Source: Pseudomonadota bacterium
GTDB lineage: Bacteria; Pseudomonadota; Alphaproteobacteria; Sphingomonadales; Sphingomonadaceae
Assembly: GCA_023457895.1 (NCBI GenBank)
Contig: JAEXAY010000008.1
Span: 85,625-149,624, forward strand
Direction: 5' to 3'
DNA: 64,000 bases
Below are positions 54,053 through 62,723 of the stretch, one piece after another. The stretch's first letter is position 1. Each line of letters opens with the position of its first letter. Position numbers and translations under genes: made by a program. The notes below the pieces were generated by a model. That model did no database searches and had not been told where the DNA came from. It saw only the letters and a list, made by a program, of their open reading frames with translations.

Positions 54053-54961
54053 CTAACGTGCGCCGAGGATCGAGGCGAGGACGCCCGCGCCGATCAGCAG
54101 CAACCCGGCTGCCTCGCTGCGTTTCAGCGCCTCCTTCAGATAGAATCGTCCGAACAGCAGGGTGAAGATCACCTCGACCTGCCCGACGCTGCGGACGAGC
54201 GCGACCGGTGCGCTGGCAAAGGCGCTGAACCAGCAGGCCGAGCCGAGAGCAGCGAGCACACCGACCTGCGCCGAAACGCGCCAGCTGGCGAACACGCGGG
54301 TCATCTCGCCGGGTTCGCGCCACAGGACGTAAAGGCCCTGCATCAGCGTCTGCGCGAGGTTGGCGGTGACGAGGACGACCAGTGCGCGCAGGATCGTGTC
54401 GCCGCTCGCGACCTCAAGGCTCGCCTGCTTGACGAAGACCGAAGTCAGCGCGAACAATGCGCCCGCGCCGAGGCCGCACAGCGCCGCCGGTTGCCCGAGC
54501 TGGCGCAGCAATCCGGCGGCACCGAGCTTTTCGCCGCCTACCGAAATCAGTACCACGCCGATCACCCCGATGCCGATTCCCGCCCATACCAGCGGCGGCA
54601 GCTTCTCGCCGAGGATGAGCAGCGCAAAGATCGCGCCCTGGATCGCCTCGGTCTTGGCATAGGCGGTCCCCGCCACATAGTTGCGGTAGCCGAACGCCAT
54701 CAGCAGCAAATTGGTCGCGAGGATCTGGCACAACCCGCCGAGCGCCGCCCAGAACATCATCGGCGCAGTGAGCGGCGGGAGCGGCGCGCCACGCCACGCG
54801 AGCCAGCCCAGCAGCAGCGCCAGCGCGACCGGCCAGCCATAAAGATACCGCACCAGCCCCGCGCCATTGACCGAGAGCGTCCCGCGCACCCGCTGCTGCA
54901 CGGCCGTGCGCCACGCCTGAAACAGCGCCGCGGCAAGGGTGGCGGGGAGCCAGATGGTCAT
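54053..54961 (-). CDS. DMT-superfamily (EamA-like) transporter
   Basis: A 302-aa inner-membrane protein with ten predicted helices in two repeats, as in drug/metabolite transporters: first half from MTIWLPATLAAALFQAW to VIGVVLISVGGEKLG, second from AALCGLGAGALFALTSVFVK to GLLLIGAGVLASILGAR. GEKLPPLVW and EVIFTLLFGRFYLKEALK are the repeated EamA ends. Substrate unknown. Its ATG overlaps the stop of the upstream membrane protein (ATGA). Confidence 0.9.
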   Translation of the reverse strand: MTIWLPATLAAALFQAWRTAVQQRVRGTLSVNGAGLVRYLYGWPVALALLLGWLAWRGAPLPPLTAPMMFWAALGGLCQILATNLLLMAFGYRNYVAGTAYAKTEAIQGAIFALLILGEKLPPLVWAGIGIGVIGVVLISVGGEKLGAAGLLRQLGQPAALCGLGAGALFALTSVFVKQASLEVASGDTILRALVVLVTANLAQTLMQGLYVLWREPGEMTRVFASWRVSAQVGVLAALGSACWFSAFASAPVALVRSVGQVEVIFTLLFGRFYLKEALKRSEAAGLLLIGAGVLASILGAR

Positions 54962-55458
54962 GGCGCAGACGGCGGAGCGGCCCGCGCTTCCAGATGCTGC
55001 TGGACGAAACCCAGCAGCCTGTCCCTTTCCTCGCCTGCCGGGCCGCGCCGGAAGATGGAAATTGCAAAGAGGGCCGCTCCCATCCCGATCGCCAGGAGCA
55101 CGCTCCCGGATACCCAATGGTCGCTGATCTGAAGGATGCCGACAAAGAGAAAGAAAATCGAATAACCGAGCACCCACAACCCCGCCGACCAGGCGCTGGC
55201 CTGTTGTGAAAAGTGGCCTTCGAGGCGCGTCCCATCCGGTTCGGGCACGAGGGCAGCAGCGAAAACCAGCTGTTTGCCGGGATTGCCTTCCAACGCCACG
55301 GCGAGTTTCATCCGGCCGCTGTCCGCGCTGACGGTGCCGCGCCCGATCATTCCATCAACAGGATGGGCAGATGCGCCTTCTCCGAACAGATCACGCATCT
55401 TCGCTCCGATCTCGACGGGACTCAGCCGGGAGTGGAGGACGATGCGATCGCGCGCCAT
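54958..55458 (-). CDS. Membrane protein of unknown function
   Basis: A 166-aa protein: a soluble N-terminal domain of about 85 residues (IVLHSRLSPVEIGAKMRDLF, GTRLEGHFSQQ) followed by two transmembrane helices (AGLWVLGYSIFFLFVGILQI and VSGSVLLAIGMGAALFAISI) and a basic tail. No family recognised. The start at 55458 fits the end of fumarase upstream, 26 bp away; an open frame to 55527 would overlap fumarase. Likely co-transcribed with fumarase and the transporter. Confidence 0.72.
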   Translation of the reverse strand: MARDRIVLHSRLSPVEIGAKMRDLFGEGASAHPVDGMIGRGTVSADSGRMKLAVALEGNPGKQLVFAAALVPEPDGTRLEGHFSQQASAWSAGLWVLGYSIFFLFVGILQISDHWVSGSVLLAIGMGAALFAISIFRRGPAGEERDRLLGFVQQHLEARAAPPSAP

Positions 55459-55484
55459 AATTCCAGAGACCGGGCCGTCGGACG

Positions 55485-57011
55485 CTAGGCGTCGAGCAAC
55501 CCCTCCTTGGCAATCTTCTCGCGCCATACCAGCGGCGCCAGCGTGTGGACGTTGTTCCCTTCGCTGTCGACCGCGACGGTGACGGGGAAATCCTCGACCT
55601 CGAACTCGTAGATCGCTTCCATGCCGAGGTCCGCGAAGCCGACCACCTTGCTGCCTTTGATCGCGCGCGCGACGAGATAGGCGGCGCCGCCGACGGCCAT
55701 CAGATAGGCCGACTTGTGCTTCGCGATCGCCTCAGTCGCCATCGGTCCGCGCTCGGCCTTGCCGACACAGCCCAGGAGCCCCTGCTCGAGCATCATGTCC
55801 ATGAACTTGTCCATCCGCGTTGCGGTGGTAGGACCGGCGGGGCCGACGATTTCCTCGCCGACCGGATCAACCGGACCGACATAGTAAATCATCCGGCCCT
55901 TGAAGCTGACGGGGAGTTCCTCGCCTTTTGCCAGCATGTCGGCGATACGCTTGTGCGCGGCGTCGCGGCCGGTCAGCATCTTGCCGGTGAGCAGCAGCCG
56001 GTCGCCCTGTTTCCAGCTTTGCACCTCCGCTGCCGTCAGCGTGTCGAGATTGACGCGCTTCGCCGCCTTGTCGGGCGCCCAGTTGACCTTGGGCCATTCA
56101 TCGAGTTTCGGCTGTTCGAGAAACACCGGACCCGAGCCGTCGAGCGTGAAATGCGCGTGACGGGTCGCGGCGCAATTGGGGATCATCGCCACCGGCTTCG
56201 ACGCCGCATGGGTTGGATAGTCCATGATCTTGACGTCGAGGATGGTCGAAAGCCCGCCCAGCCCCTGCGCACCGATGCCGAGCGCGTTGACCTTGTCGTA
56301 AAGCTCGATCCTCAATTCCTCGATCGCGTTGCCGGGGCCGCGCTGTTTCAGCTGCGCCATGTCGATCGCACCCATCAGGCTTTCCTTGGCGAGCACCATC
56401 GCCTTTTCCGCGGTGCCGCCGATGCCGATGCCGAGCATTCCCGGCGGGCACCAGCCCGCGCCCATCTGCGGCACCATTTCGAGCACCCAGTCGACGATGG
56501 AATCGGACGGGTTCATCATCTTGAACTTGGTCTTGTTTTCGCTGCCGCCCCCCTTGGCCGCGACGTCGATCGAAACCTTGTTGCCCGGCACCATCTCGAG
56601 ATGCACCACCGACGGCGTGTTGTCGCGCGTGTTGACGCGGGTGAAGGCGGGGTCGGCGAGAATCGAGGCGCGCAGCTTGTTTTCCGGCAGCAGATAGGCC
56701 TTGCGCACGCCCTCGTCGATCACCTGCTGAAGCGAGCGCGGCGACTGGAGCCAGCAGTCCTGCCCCCATTTGACGATCACGGTGACGATGCCGGTATCCT
56801 GGCAGATCGGGCGGTGTCCCTCGGCACACATCCGGCTGTTGGTGAGGATCTGCGCGATCGCGTCCTTGGCAGCCGGAGATTGCTCGGCCTCATAGGCCTC
56901 GCCCAGCGCGCGGATATAATCCATCGGGTGATAATAGCTGATATATTGGAGCGCATCAGCGATGCTCTCGATCAGGTCGTCCTCGCGGATGATGGTCGGG
57001 GCGTTGGTCAT
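55485..57011 (-). CDS. Class I fumarate hydratase
   Basis: Fe-S dependent fumarase of the citric acid cycle. The 508-aa protein shows HRPICQDTGIVTVIVKWG, GAGWCPPGMLGIGIGGTAEK, MIPNCAATRHAHF, and GLLGCVGKAERGP, holding cysteines for the 4Fe-4S cluster, and a C-terminal beta domain ending in VWREKIAKEGLLDA. Alpha and beta parts are fused in one chain, as in FumA/FumB. The start at 57011 (MTNAPTIIREDDL) is preferred over the open frame to 57080. First of three co-oriented genes. Confidence 0.96.
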   Translation of the reverse strand: MTNAPTIIREDDLIESIADALQYISYYHPMDYIRALGEAYEAEQSPAAKDAIAQILTNSRMCAEGHRPICQDTGIVTVIVKWGQDCWLQSPRSLQQVIDEGVRKAYLLPENKLRASILADPAFTRVNTRDNTPSVVHLEMVPGNKVSIDVAAKGGGSENKTKFKMMNPSDSIVDWVLEMVPQMGAGWCPPGMLGIGIGGTAEKAMVLAKESLMGAIDMAQLKQRGPGNAIEELRIELYDKVNALGIGAQGLGGLSTILDVKIMDYPTHAASKPVAMIPNCAATRHAHFTLDGSGPVFLEQPKLDEWPKVNWAPDKAAKRVNLDTLTAAEVQSWKQGDRLLLTGKMLTGRDAAHKRIADMLAKGEELPVSFKGRMIYYVGPVDPVGEEIVGPAGPTTATRMDKFMDMMLEQGLLGCVGKAERGPMATEAIAKHKSAYLMAVGGAAYLVARAIKGSKVVGFADLGMEAIYEFEVEDFPVTVAVDSEGNNVHTLAPLVWREKIAKEGLLDA

Positions 57012-57222
57012 GCTCTTGTCCTTCTTGGGAACCGGTGCTGTTTCACGAAAATGCCTTAACCTTCCCGCGCTGAAGGGCAAGGGTGCGAACGGGAAATTTG
57101 CTGGCGGAGCGCGAAACCTGCCTTCCGTGCCGGAGAAGGATATGAAGCCTTATGAACCCCCCGCGAAGCAGGCGGCGTTGATGAGGGGGCAGGCGGGCCG
57201 GATAGGCCCGGTTTACCAGCCC

Positions 57223-58578
57223 TCAAACCACGCCCTGTGCCAGCATGGCATCGGCGACCTTGACGAAGCCGGCTATGTTGGCGCCGTTGACGTAGCTCAC
57301 GCTGCCATCCTCGCGCGTGCCATAACGGCAGCAGGCGGCGTGGATGCCCTGCATGATCTCGATGAGGCGCGCGTCGACTTCCTCGCGTGGCCAGGAAAGG
57401 CGCATCGCATTCTGGCTCATTTCAAGCCCCGAGGTGGCAACACCGCCGGCATTGCTCGCCTTGCCGGGGCCGAACAGCACACCGGCATGTTCGAACGCAT
57501 CAACCGCCTCTTTGGTCGAGGGCATGTTGGCGCCTTCGGCAACGCAGATAACGCGGTTGCCGATCAGCGTCTTTGCATCCGCCCCGTCGAGTTCATTCTG
57601 CGTTGCGCAGGGAAGCGCGACGTCGCACGGGACATGCCACGGGCGCACGCCGGGCTCGAACGGGAGATTGAGCCGTTCGGCATATTCGCTCACGCGGCCA
57701 TAGTGATGGTTCTTGACGTCGCACAGCTCGGCGAGCTTTTCGGTGGTGAAGCCATCCTCGTCGATGACCGTGCCGCTCGAATCCGATACGGTGATGACCT
57801 TGGCGCCGAGTTCCAGCGCCTTTTCGATCGCATATTGGGCGACATTGCCCGAGCCCGAGACAGCGACGCGCAGGCCGTCGAAATCGCGGCCCGAATGGAG
57901 CAGCATCTCGCGCGCGAAATAGACCGTGCCATAGCCGGTCGCCTCAGGACGGATGAGCGAGCCGCCGAAGCTCAGGCCCTTGCCCGTGAATACGCAGTCG
58001 GCGCGGTTGGTGAGTTTCTTGACCATGCCGGCCATGAAGCCGACCTCGCGCGCGCCGACTCCTATGTCGCCCGCGGGCACGTCCGTATCGGAGCCGACAT
58101 GGCGGAACAGTTCCGACGCGAACGCCTGACAGAAGCGCATTACCTCGCCGGGACTCTTGCCCTTGGGATCGAAGTCGCAGCCGCCCTTGGCGCCGCCCAT
58201 CGGCAGCGTCGTCAGCGCATTCTTGAAGGTCTGCTCGAAGGCGAGGAATTTCAGCACCGACAGGTTGACCGAAGGGTGGAAGCGGATGCCGCCCTTGTAG
58301 GGACCGATCGCCGAGCTGTGCTGGATGCGGAAGCCGCGATTGACATGGGTGTGGCCCGAATCATCGACCCAGGCGACGCGGAAGATGATGACGCGCTCCG
58401 GCTCGATCAGCCGGTCCATCAGCGCATGGTCCTGGTAGCGCGGGTTAGCGTCGAGAAACGGCCAGATGCTGCCGAGCACCTCGGTCACCGCCTGCATATA
58501 TTCGGGCTGGCCCGGATTTTTCTGGTCCACCGCAGCAAGGCAGGTTTCAAGACTGTCGTAATGCATAAATTTCCCCAT
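57223..58578 (-). CDS. gdhA: NADP-type glutamate dehydrogenase
   Basis: Interconverts 2-oxoglutarate plus ammonia and glutamate. The 451-aa hexameric type shows RIQHSSAIGPYKGGIRFHP, LPMGGAKGGCDFDPKGKS (with active-site Lys and the conserved Gly/Asp), VPAGDIGVGAREVGFM, the Rossmann loop VAVSGSGNVAQYA, and NAGGVATSGLEMSQN. Length and SGSGNVAQ point to NADP(H) use. The ATG at 58578 and one at 58566 are both possible. The 211-bp gap to fumarase shows only a weak GGGCC hairpin after the stop. Confidence 0.95.
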   Translation of the reverse strand: MGKFMHYDSLETCLAAVDQKNPGQPEYMQAVTEVLGSIWPFLDANPRYQDHALMDRLIEPERVIIFRVAWVDDSGHTHVNRGFRIQHSSAIGPYKGGIRFHPSVNLSVLKFLAFEQTFKNALTTLPMGGAKGGCDFDPKGKSPGEVMRFCQAFASELFRHVGSDTDVPAGDIGVGAREVGFMAGMVKKLTNRADCVFTGKGLSFGGSLIRPEATGYGTVYFAREMLLHSGRDFDGLRVAVSGSGNVAQYAIEKALELGAKVITVSDSSGTVIDEDGFTTEKLAELCDVKNHHYGRVSEYAERLNLPFEPGVRPWHVPCDVALPCATQNELDGADAKTLIGNRVICVAEGANMPSTKEAVDAFEHAGVLFGPGKASNAGGVATSGLEMSQNAMRLSWPREEVDARLIEIMQGIHAACCRYGTREDGSVSYVNGANIAGFVKVADAMLAQGVV

Positions 58579-59338
58579 CGGCCTTTATGACCGGTTCCAA
58601 TCCTGACCGGCCCAATTTTTCCACGTCAAAATCATGCCGCACCATCGCTGCATGATGGGCACGTCTCTTCGGCTCCATTCTTGTCGTTATGCGGCGATCC
58701 GAGTCCGGACGCGGGGGCTCCGTGGCACAGCACAAGGCGGATGTAAATAACTGCAGCACATCACCTAGCATTAAAGTTACATGTGGAATGACTTTTTCAT
58801 AACATGATTACGCGTGCTAGAAGACTGGTACCGATTTGGTCTTTTGCGTGGACGAGCCAACACGGCCCCGGATTCCCGCCCTCATCCCGATGCTTCTATG
58901 GCAGTAAGGGAACAGCACAAAAACTTTTTTCTCGGTTCGTCGCATCCGGTCTTGCGCTTTCGAAACTGCTTAGAGGCCCGGCGCGTCGCTGCACTGCAGC
59001 ATGAATTTGCCTGCGACGAGCGGAGTCAATCGAGCGGCGAAGCGAGGCGTTAAATTTACGTTAACAGGCTTGCAAGCTGTGCCGGTTGTGGCACAATGGA
59101 TTGTGGGCGGCCATCGGGGGATCCCCAATAGCTAGTAGGCGAACGCATGACTCCGTATCGACGGACACCAGCCGATTCGCCTCTTGTCCAGCCGGTATAT
59201 TTGCGTCCGGCGACAAAATTTTCGGCCCCATGCGGGGTGAATATTGTATGTTCGGGGGCTCGGCCCTCGAATCGAACGTAACAGGAACAGCCCGCCATCA
59301 AGGGAGAGGCTGGCCAATTCGAGCAAGGGGTCGAAGAC
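58579..59338. other. 760-bp intergenic control region before nrdA
   Basis: No convincing gene. It carries the gdhA promoter on one side and a long leader for nrdA on the other. Visible elements are a perfect CtrA box (59051-59066) and six GANTC methylation sites at 58701, 58871, 59023, 59149, 59174 and 59269. An AT-rich stretch at 58740-58800 may hold start sites. No NrdR box and no cobalamin riboswitch is evident. Confidence 0.6.
59051..59066. promoter_or_regulatory. CtrA binding site
   Basis: TTAA-ATTTACG-TTAAC is an exact match to the CtrA consensus TTAA-N7-TTAAC, 273 bp before the nrdA start. CtrA is the master cell-cycle regulator of alphaproteobacteria, and ribonucleotide reductase is a cell-cycle gene in Caulobacter. 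Confidence 0.75.
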
Positions 59339-61375
59339 ATGGATTTCAGGGATACGGGCGCGGATGCCGGACAGGGTGATTTCTTGTCGGGCGCATCGTC
59401 TGGTCAGACGGCTGGGAGTGGTAGCAAGAATATGGCGAACACGGACTTACTCGAAAAGGTGGACGGCAAGGCGAGCACTGCCGCCGAGGCGACGCCCGAA
59501 GCCGCTGCTGCCGCGGCAGTGGCGGCGGTTGCCAAGGTGAACGCCGCAGGCGAAGGCTCGAAGGAGGTCTACGCCCCCCGTTTCGCAGTCAAGACCGACA
59601 GTTCGCGCGATGCGCTTCTCACCGAATTCGGCAAGGAAACGCTGAACGACCGCTATCTGCTGCCGGGCGAATCTTATCAGGATCTGTTCGCGCGTGTCGC
59701 CGCAGCCTATGCGGATGATGGCGACCATGCGCAGCGCGTCTATGACTATATCTCGAGGCTGTGGTTCATGCCCGCGACGCCCGTGCTGTCGAACGGCGGC
59801 ACCGGACGCGGCCTGCCGATCAGCTGCTATCTCAATTCGGTCGACGATAGCCTCAACGGCATCGTCAACACCTGGAACGAGAATGTCTGGCTCGCCTCGC
59901 GCGGCGGCGGCATAGGCACCTATTGGGGCAATGTCCGCGGCATTGGTGAGCCGGTCGGTTTGAACGGCAAGACCAGCGGCATCATCCCGTTCGTGCGGGT
60001 GATGGACAGCCTTACCCTCGCCATTTCGCAAGGCTCGCTGCGCCGCGGTTCGGCCGCCTGCTATCTCGATATCAGCCACCCGGAAATCGAGGAATTCCTC
60101 GAAATCCGCAAGCCCAGCGGAGACTTCAACCGCAAGGCGCTGAACCTCCACCATGGCGTGCTCCTCACCGACGAGTTCATGGAAGCGGTCCGCGACGGCG
60201 CAGAGTTCAACCTCAAGTCGCCCAAGACTGGCGAGGTGCGCGGCACCGTCAATGCCCGCGCGCTGTTCCAGAAGCTGGTCGAAACCCGCCTCGCGACGGG
60301 CGAGCCCTATATCGTGTTCGTCGACCAGGTGAACCGGATGATGCCCAAGCATCACCGCGACTTGGGGCTCAAGGTCTCGACCTCGAACCTCTGCTCGGAA
60401 ATCACGCTGCCGACCGGCGTCGACCATCTCGGCAATGACCGCACCGCGGTCTGCTGCCTGTCGTCGCTCAACCTTGAAACCTGGGACGAATGGAACGGCG
60501 ACAAGCAGTTCATCGAGGACGTGATGCGCTTCCTCGACAATGTGCTTTCCGACTATATCGAGCGCGCGCCGGAGGAAATGGCGCGGGCCAAGTATAGCGC
60601 GAGCCGCGAACGCTCGGTGGGCTTGGGCGTGATGGGCTTCCACAGCTTCCTGCAGGCGCGCGGCCTCGGCTTTGAAAGCGCGATGGCGAAATCGTGGAAC
60701 CTCAAGATCTTCAAGCATATCGGCGCCAAGGTCAACGAGGCCTCGATGCTGCTGGCGCAGGAGCGCGGCGCCTGCCCCGATGCCGAGGATATGGGCGCGA
60801 TGGAGCGCTTCAGCTGCAAGATGGCGATCGCGCCGACCGCGTCGATCTCGATCATCTGCGGCGGGACGAGCGCGTGCATCGAGCCGATCCCGGCGAACAT
60901 CTATACGCACAAGACGCTGTCGGGCAGCTTCGTCGTCAAGAACCCCTATCTCGAAAAGCTCCTGCAAGCGAAGTCGAAGGACAGCGCCAATGTGTGGAAC
61001 TCGATCCTCGAAAAGGGCGGCTCGGTGCAGCATCTCGATTTCCTCACACCGGAAGAAAAGGACGCATTCAAGACGAGCTTCGAGATCGACCAGCGCTGGC
61101 TGCTCGAACTCGCCGCCGATCGCACACCCTATATCGACCAGGCGCAGTCGCTGAACCTGTTCATCCCGGCGGATGTCGAGAAGTGGGACCTGATGATGCT
61201 CCACTTCCGCGCCTGGGAACTCGGCATCAAGTCGCTTTACTATCTGCGCTCGAAGTCGGTACAGCGCGCAGGGTTCGCCGGAGGGGTCGAGGCCGACAAC
61301 ACGATCGACCCGGCCAAGGTGGAACTCGCGACCGCCGAGAGCACCGACTATGACGAATGCCTGGCGTGCCAGTGA
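59339..61375 (+). CDS. nrdA: Ribonucleoside-diphosphate reductase, alpha subunit (class I)
   Basis: Catalytic subunit that reduces ribonucleotides for DNA synthesis. The 678-aa protein has FMPATPVLSNGG, the redox Cys in LPISCYLNSVDDS, NLCSEITLPTGVD (thiyl radical Cys), AVCCLSSLNLETW, APTASISIICGGTSACIEP and the C-terminal swinging pair CLACQ, with the partner-contact tail before it. There is an Ala/Gly-rich N-terminal extension of about 75 residues but no ATP-cone domain, so allosteric activity control of the usual type appears absent. A CtrA box and GANTC cluster upstream suggest cell-cycle control. nrdB lies 1.3 kb downstream, unusually far. Confidence 0.97.
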   Translation: MDFRDTGADAGQGDFLSGASSGQTAGSGSKNMANTDLLEKVDGKASTAAEATPEAAAAAAVAAVAKVNAAGEGSKEVYAPRFAVKTDSSRDALLTEFGKETLNDRYLLPGESYQDLFARVAAAYADDGDHAQRVYDYISRLWFMPATPVLSNGGTGRGLPISCYLNSVDDSLNGIVNTWNENVWLASRGGGIGTYWGNVRGIGEPVGLNGKTSGIIPFVRVMDSLTLAISQGSLRRGSAACYLDISHPEIEEFLEIRKPSGDFNRKALNLHHGVLLTDEFMEAVRDGAEFNLKSPKTGEVRGTVNARALFQKLVETRLATGEPYIVFVDQVNRMMPKHHRDLGLKVSTSNLCSEITLPTGVDHLGNDRTAVCCLSSLNLETWDEWNGDKQFIEDVMRFLDNVLSDYIERAPEEMARAKYSASRERSVGLGVMGFHSFLQARGLGFESAMAKSWNLKIFKHIGAKVNEASMLLAQERGACPDAEDMGAMERFSCKMAIAPTASISIICGGTSACIEPIPANIYTHKTLSGSFVVKNPYLEKLLQAKSKDSANVWNSILEKGGSVQHLDFLTPEEKDAFKTSFEIDQRWLLELAADRTPYIDQAQSLNLFIPADVEKWDLMMLHFRAWELGIKSLYYLRSKSVQRAGFAGGVEADNTIDPAKVELATAESTDYDECLACQ

Positions 61376-61421
61376 ACCATGGCGCGCCCGGGGGTCCAGT
61401 CACGCGATGATACGCACTTCC

Positions 61422-61444
61422 CCCTCTCCCCTTGTGGGAGAGGG
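61422..61444. repeat. Palindromic hairpin after nrdA
   Basis: CCCTCTCCC (61422-61430) and GGGAGAGGG (61436-61444) form a perfect 9-bp stem with a 5-nt loop between nrdA and the next small gene. No T-run follows; it may protect mRNA ends. Confidence 0.7.
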
Positions 61445-61470
61445 CCGCGCAGGCTTGCAGGGCGATCCGC

Positions 61471-61707
61471 ATGACCGTCTCCACCCTCTTCCTCATCGTC
61501 GCCCTGTTCGCCGCGATCTGCCTGTGGCAACTCATCGCGGGCCTTAGGAAAATGCGCCACGCGCGCGCCAATCCTTCCGATCCGCGCAGCCCGATGCTGG
61601 CGAAGGTCGGCAGGATTCAGGCGATCCTCGGCGGGCTGATGCTGGCGGCCAATGTGCTGCTCAACCTCCCGGCCCTGCGCGCACTGATGGGGGAATCATG
61701 GCACTAA
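61471..61707 (+). CDS. Small membrane protein of unknown function
   Basis: A 78-aa protein with two transmembrane segments (STLFLIVALFAAICLWQLI and IQAILGGLMLAANVLLNL) and a basic connecting loop. The ATG at 61471 is used; the longer open frame starts inside the hairpin. No family recognised. It follows nrdA by 95 bp. Confidence 0.62.
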   Translation: MTVSTLFLIVALFAAICLWQLIAGLRKMRHARANPSDPRSPMLAKVGRIQAILGGLMLAANVLLNLPALRALMGESWH

Positions 61708-61797
61708 GTCCGTTCCGTGGCGTTGTCGGTGTAACGGGCGGAGCGGCTCCTGCAGCGGGAGTGCGGCGGCTGCGCCCGCAGCGAAAAGGACAGCGTC

Positions 61798-62244
61798 ATG
61801 TTTAACATCTATCCCATCATTCTGATCCTATTGTTCCTCGTTGTTTTCGGGACCTTTTTTCATATCCTCCTCAACGCCCGCAGCCTTGCGCGCGCGGCCA
61901 AGCAGGATGCCGGCGCGGACGACATCACGGTCGGCCCGGGCCGCCGCGGCGCGTCGAAGAACGCGGTGTGGATTTCGCTTCTGGTGCATTTTGCCGCCTG
62001 GGCTGGGATTTTCTTCACCTGGATGGCGATGAACGCCGAAAATGAGGCGACCCAGCCGTTCGGCAAGGACATCGCGAAGGAAGTCGTCGGCGGGAACCCG
62101 GCCGACAAGGTGGCGAGCCCGCCTGCACCGGGCCCGGCGGCGCCGGTCACCACCAATCCCCCCGCACAGGCCGGGACGCAGGGCGCGCCCAATTCGACCC
62201 CGGGCGCGGCGCCCGGCGCTGTGCCCGCCGAGACGAAGAAATGA
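61798..62244 (+). CDS. Membrane protein with Pro/Ala-rich tail
   Basis: A 148-aa protein with two transmembrane helices (IYPIILILLFLVVFGTFFHI and VWISLLVHFAAWAGIFFTWM) and a disordered tail rich in Pro, Ala and Gly (PADKVASPPAPGPAAP and on). No family recognised. Located between nrdA and nrdB on the same strand, 90 bp after the previous small gene. Confidence 0.68.
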   Translation: MFNIYPIILILLFLVVFGTFFHILLNARSLARAAKQDAGADDITVGPGRRGASKNAVWISLLVHFAAWAGIFFTWMAMNAENEATQPFGKDIAKEVVGGNPADKVASPPAPGPAAPVTTNPPAQAGTQGAPNSTPGAAPGAVPAETKK

Positions 62245-62271
62245 GGGAAAGGGCGGCACCCAACCCCATGC

Positions 62272-62302
62272 AAAAAGAGGCCCCGGATCTCTCCGGAGCC
62301 TC
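62272..62302 (-). terminator. Rho-independent terminator
   Basis: Minus-strand GAGGCTCCGGA and TCCGGGGCCTC form an 11-bp stem (one mismatch) with a GAGA loop and are followed by TTTTTGC. It ends the DUF2171 gene transcript. Confidence 0.9.
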
Positions 62303-62354
62303 TTCTGCAGCGGTTTCGTGCCGCCAGAAATCCGGGCAGGCCGCCCGGAAAGCG

Positions 62355-62600
62355 TTAGCCTGCGGGACTGTCGTCCTCGCGCAGCAATTGAACATTGGCC
62401 CCGGTCGCCGACAGGCGCACCTTGTCGCCCTCCACCTCGGCAACAAGACCGGCCGAAATATAATGATGCGCGCCGTCCGCGCTGTCGGTCCTGGCAAGCT
62501 TGATGCGGTGGTGCGAAACCCCGTCGACCGTGCCGACATGGACGCCATCGGCACCAATCACTTCCATCTGCTCGCGAATATTGGCGAGATGATCGCTCAT
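62355..62600 (-). CDS. DUF2171 protein
   Basis: An 81-aa protein matching the DUF2171 pattern: MEVIGADGVHVGTVDGVSHH, IKLARTDSADG, HHYISAGLVAEVEGDKVRLS. The family has a PRC-barrel-like core and an unknown role. It is transcribed against nrdA and nrdB and has its own terminator. The ATG at 62600 is the family start. Confidence 0.88.
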   Translation of the reverse strand: MSDHLANIREQMEVIGADGVHVGTVDGVSHHRIKLARTDSADGAHHYISAGLVAEVEGDKVRLSATGANVQLLREDDSPAG

Positions 62601-62723
62601 TCGTCTTTTCCTTCCAACCTGCACGGTCCTCCCTGACCGCAACGCATCATGCCCCATTCGGCTCCGCGCGTGCATGTAAAAAATCGCCTGAACATCGTAA
62701 ATTTAGACCGGAAAGCAAAGCCC

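Noticed and set aside
58579..59338. Cobalamin riboswitch or NrdR boxes before nrdA
   Set aside because: No B12-box-like core and no paired NrdR motifs; the enzyme is a di-iron class I type that does not need B12.
59447..61204. 585-codon minus-strand frame opposite nrdA
   Set aside because: Antisense shadow of a highly conserved gene.
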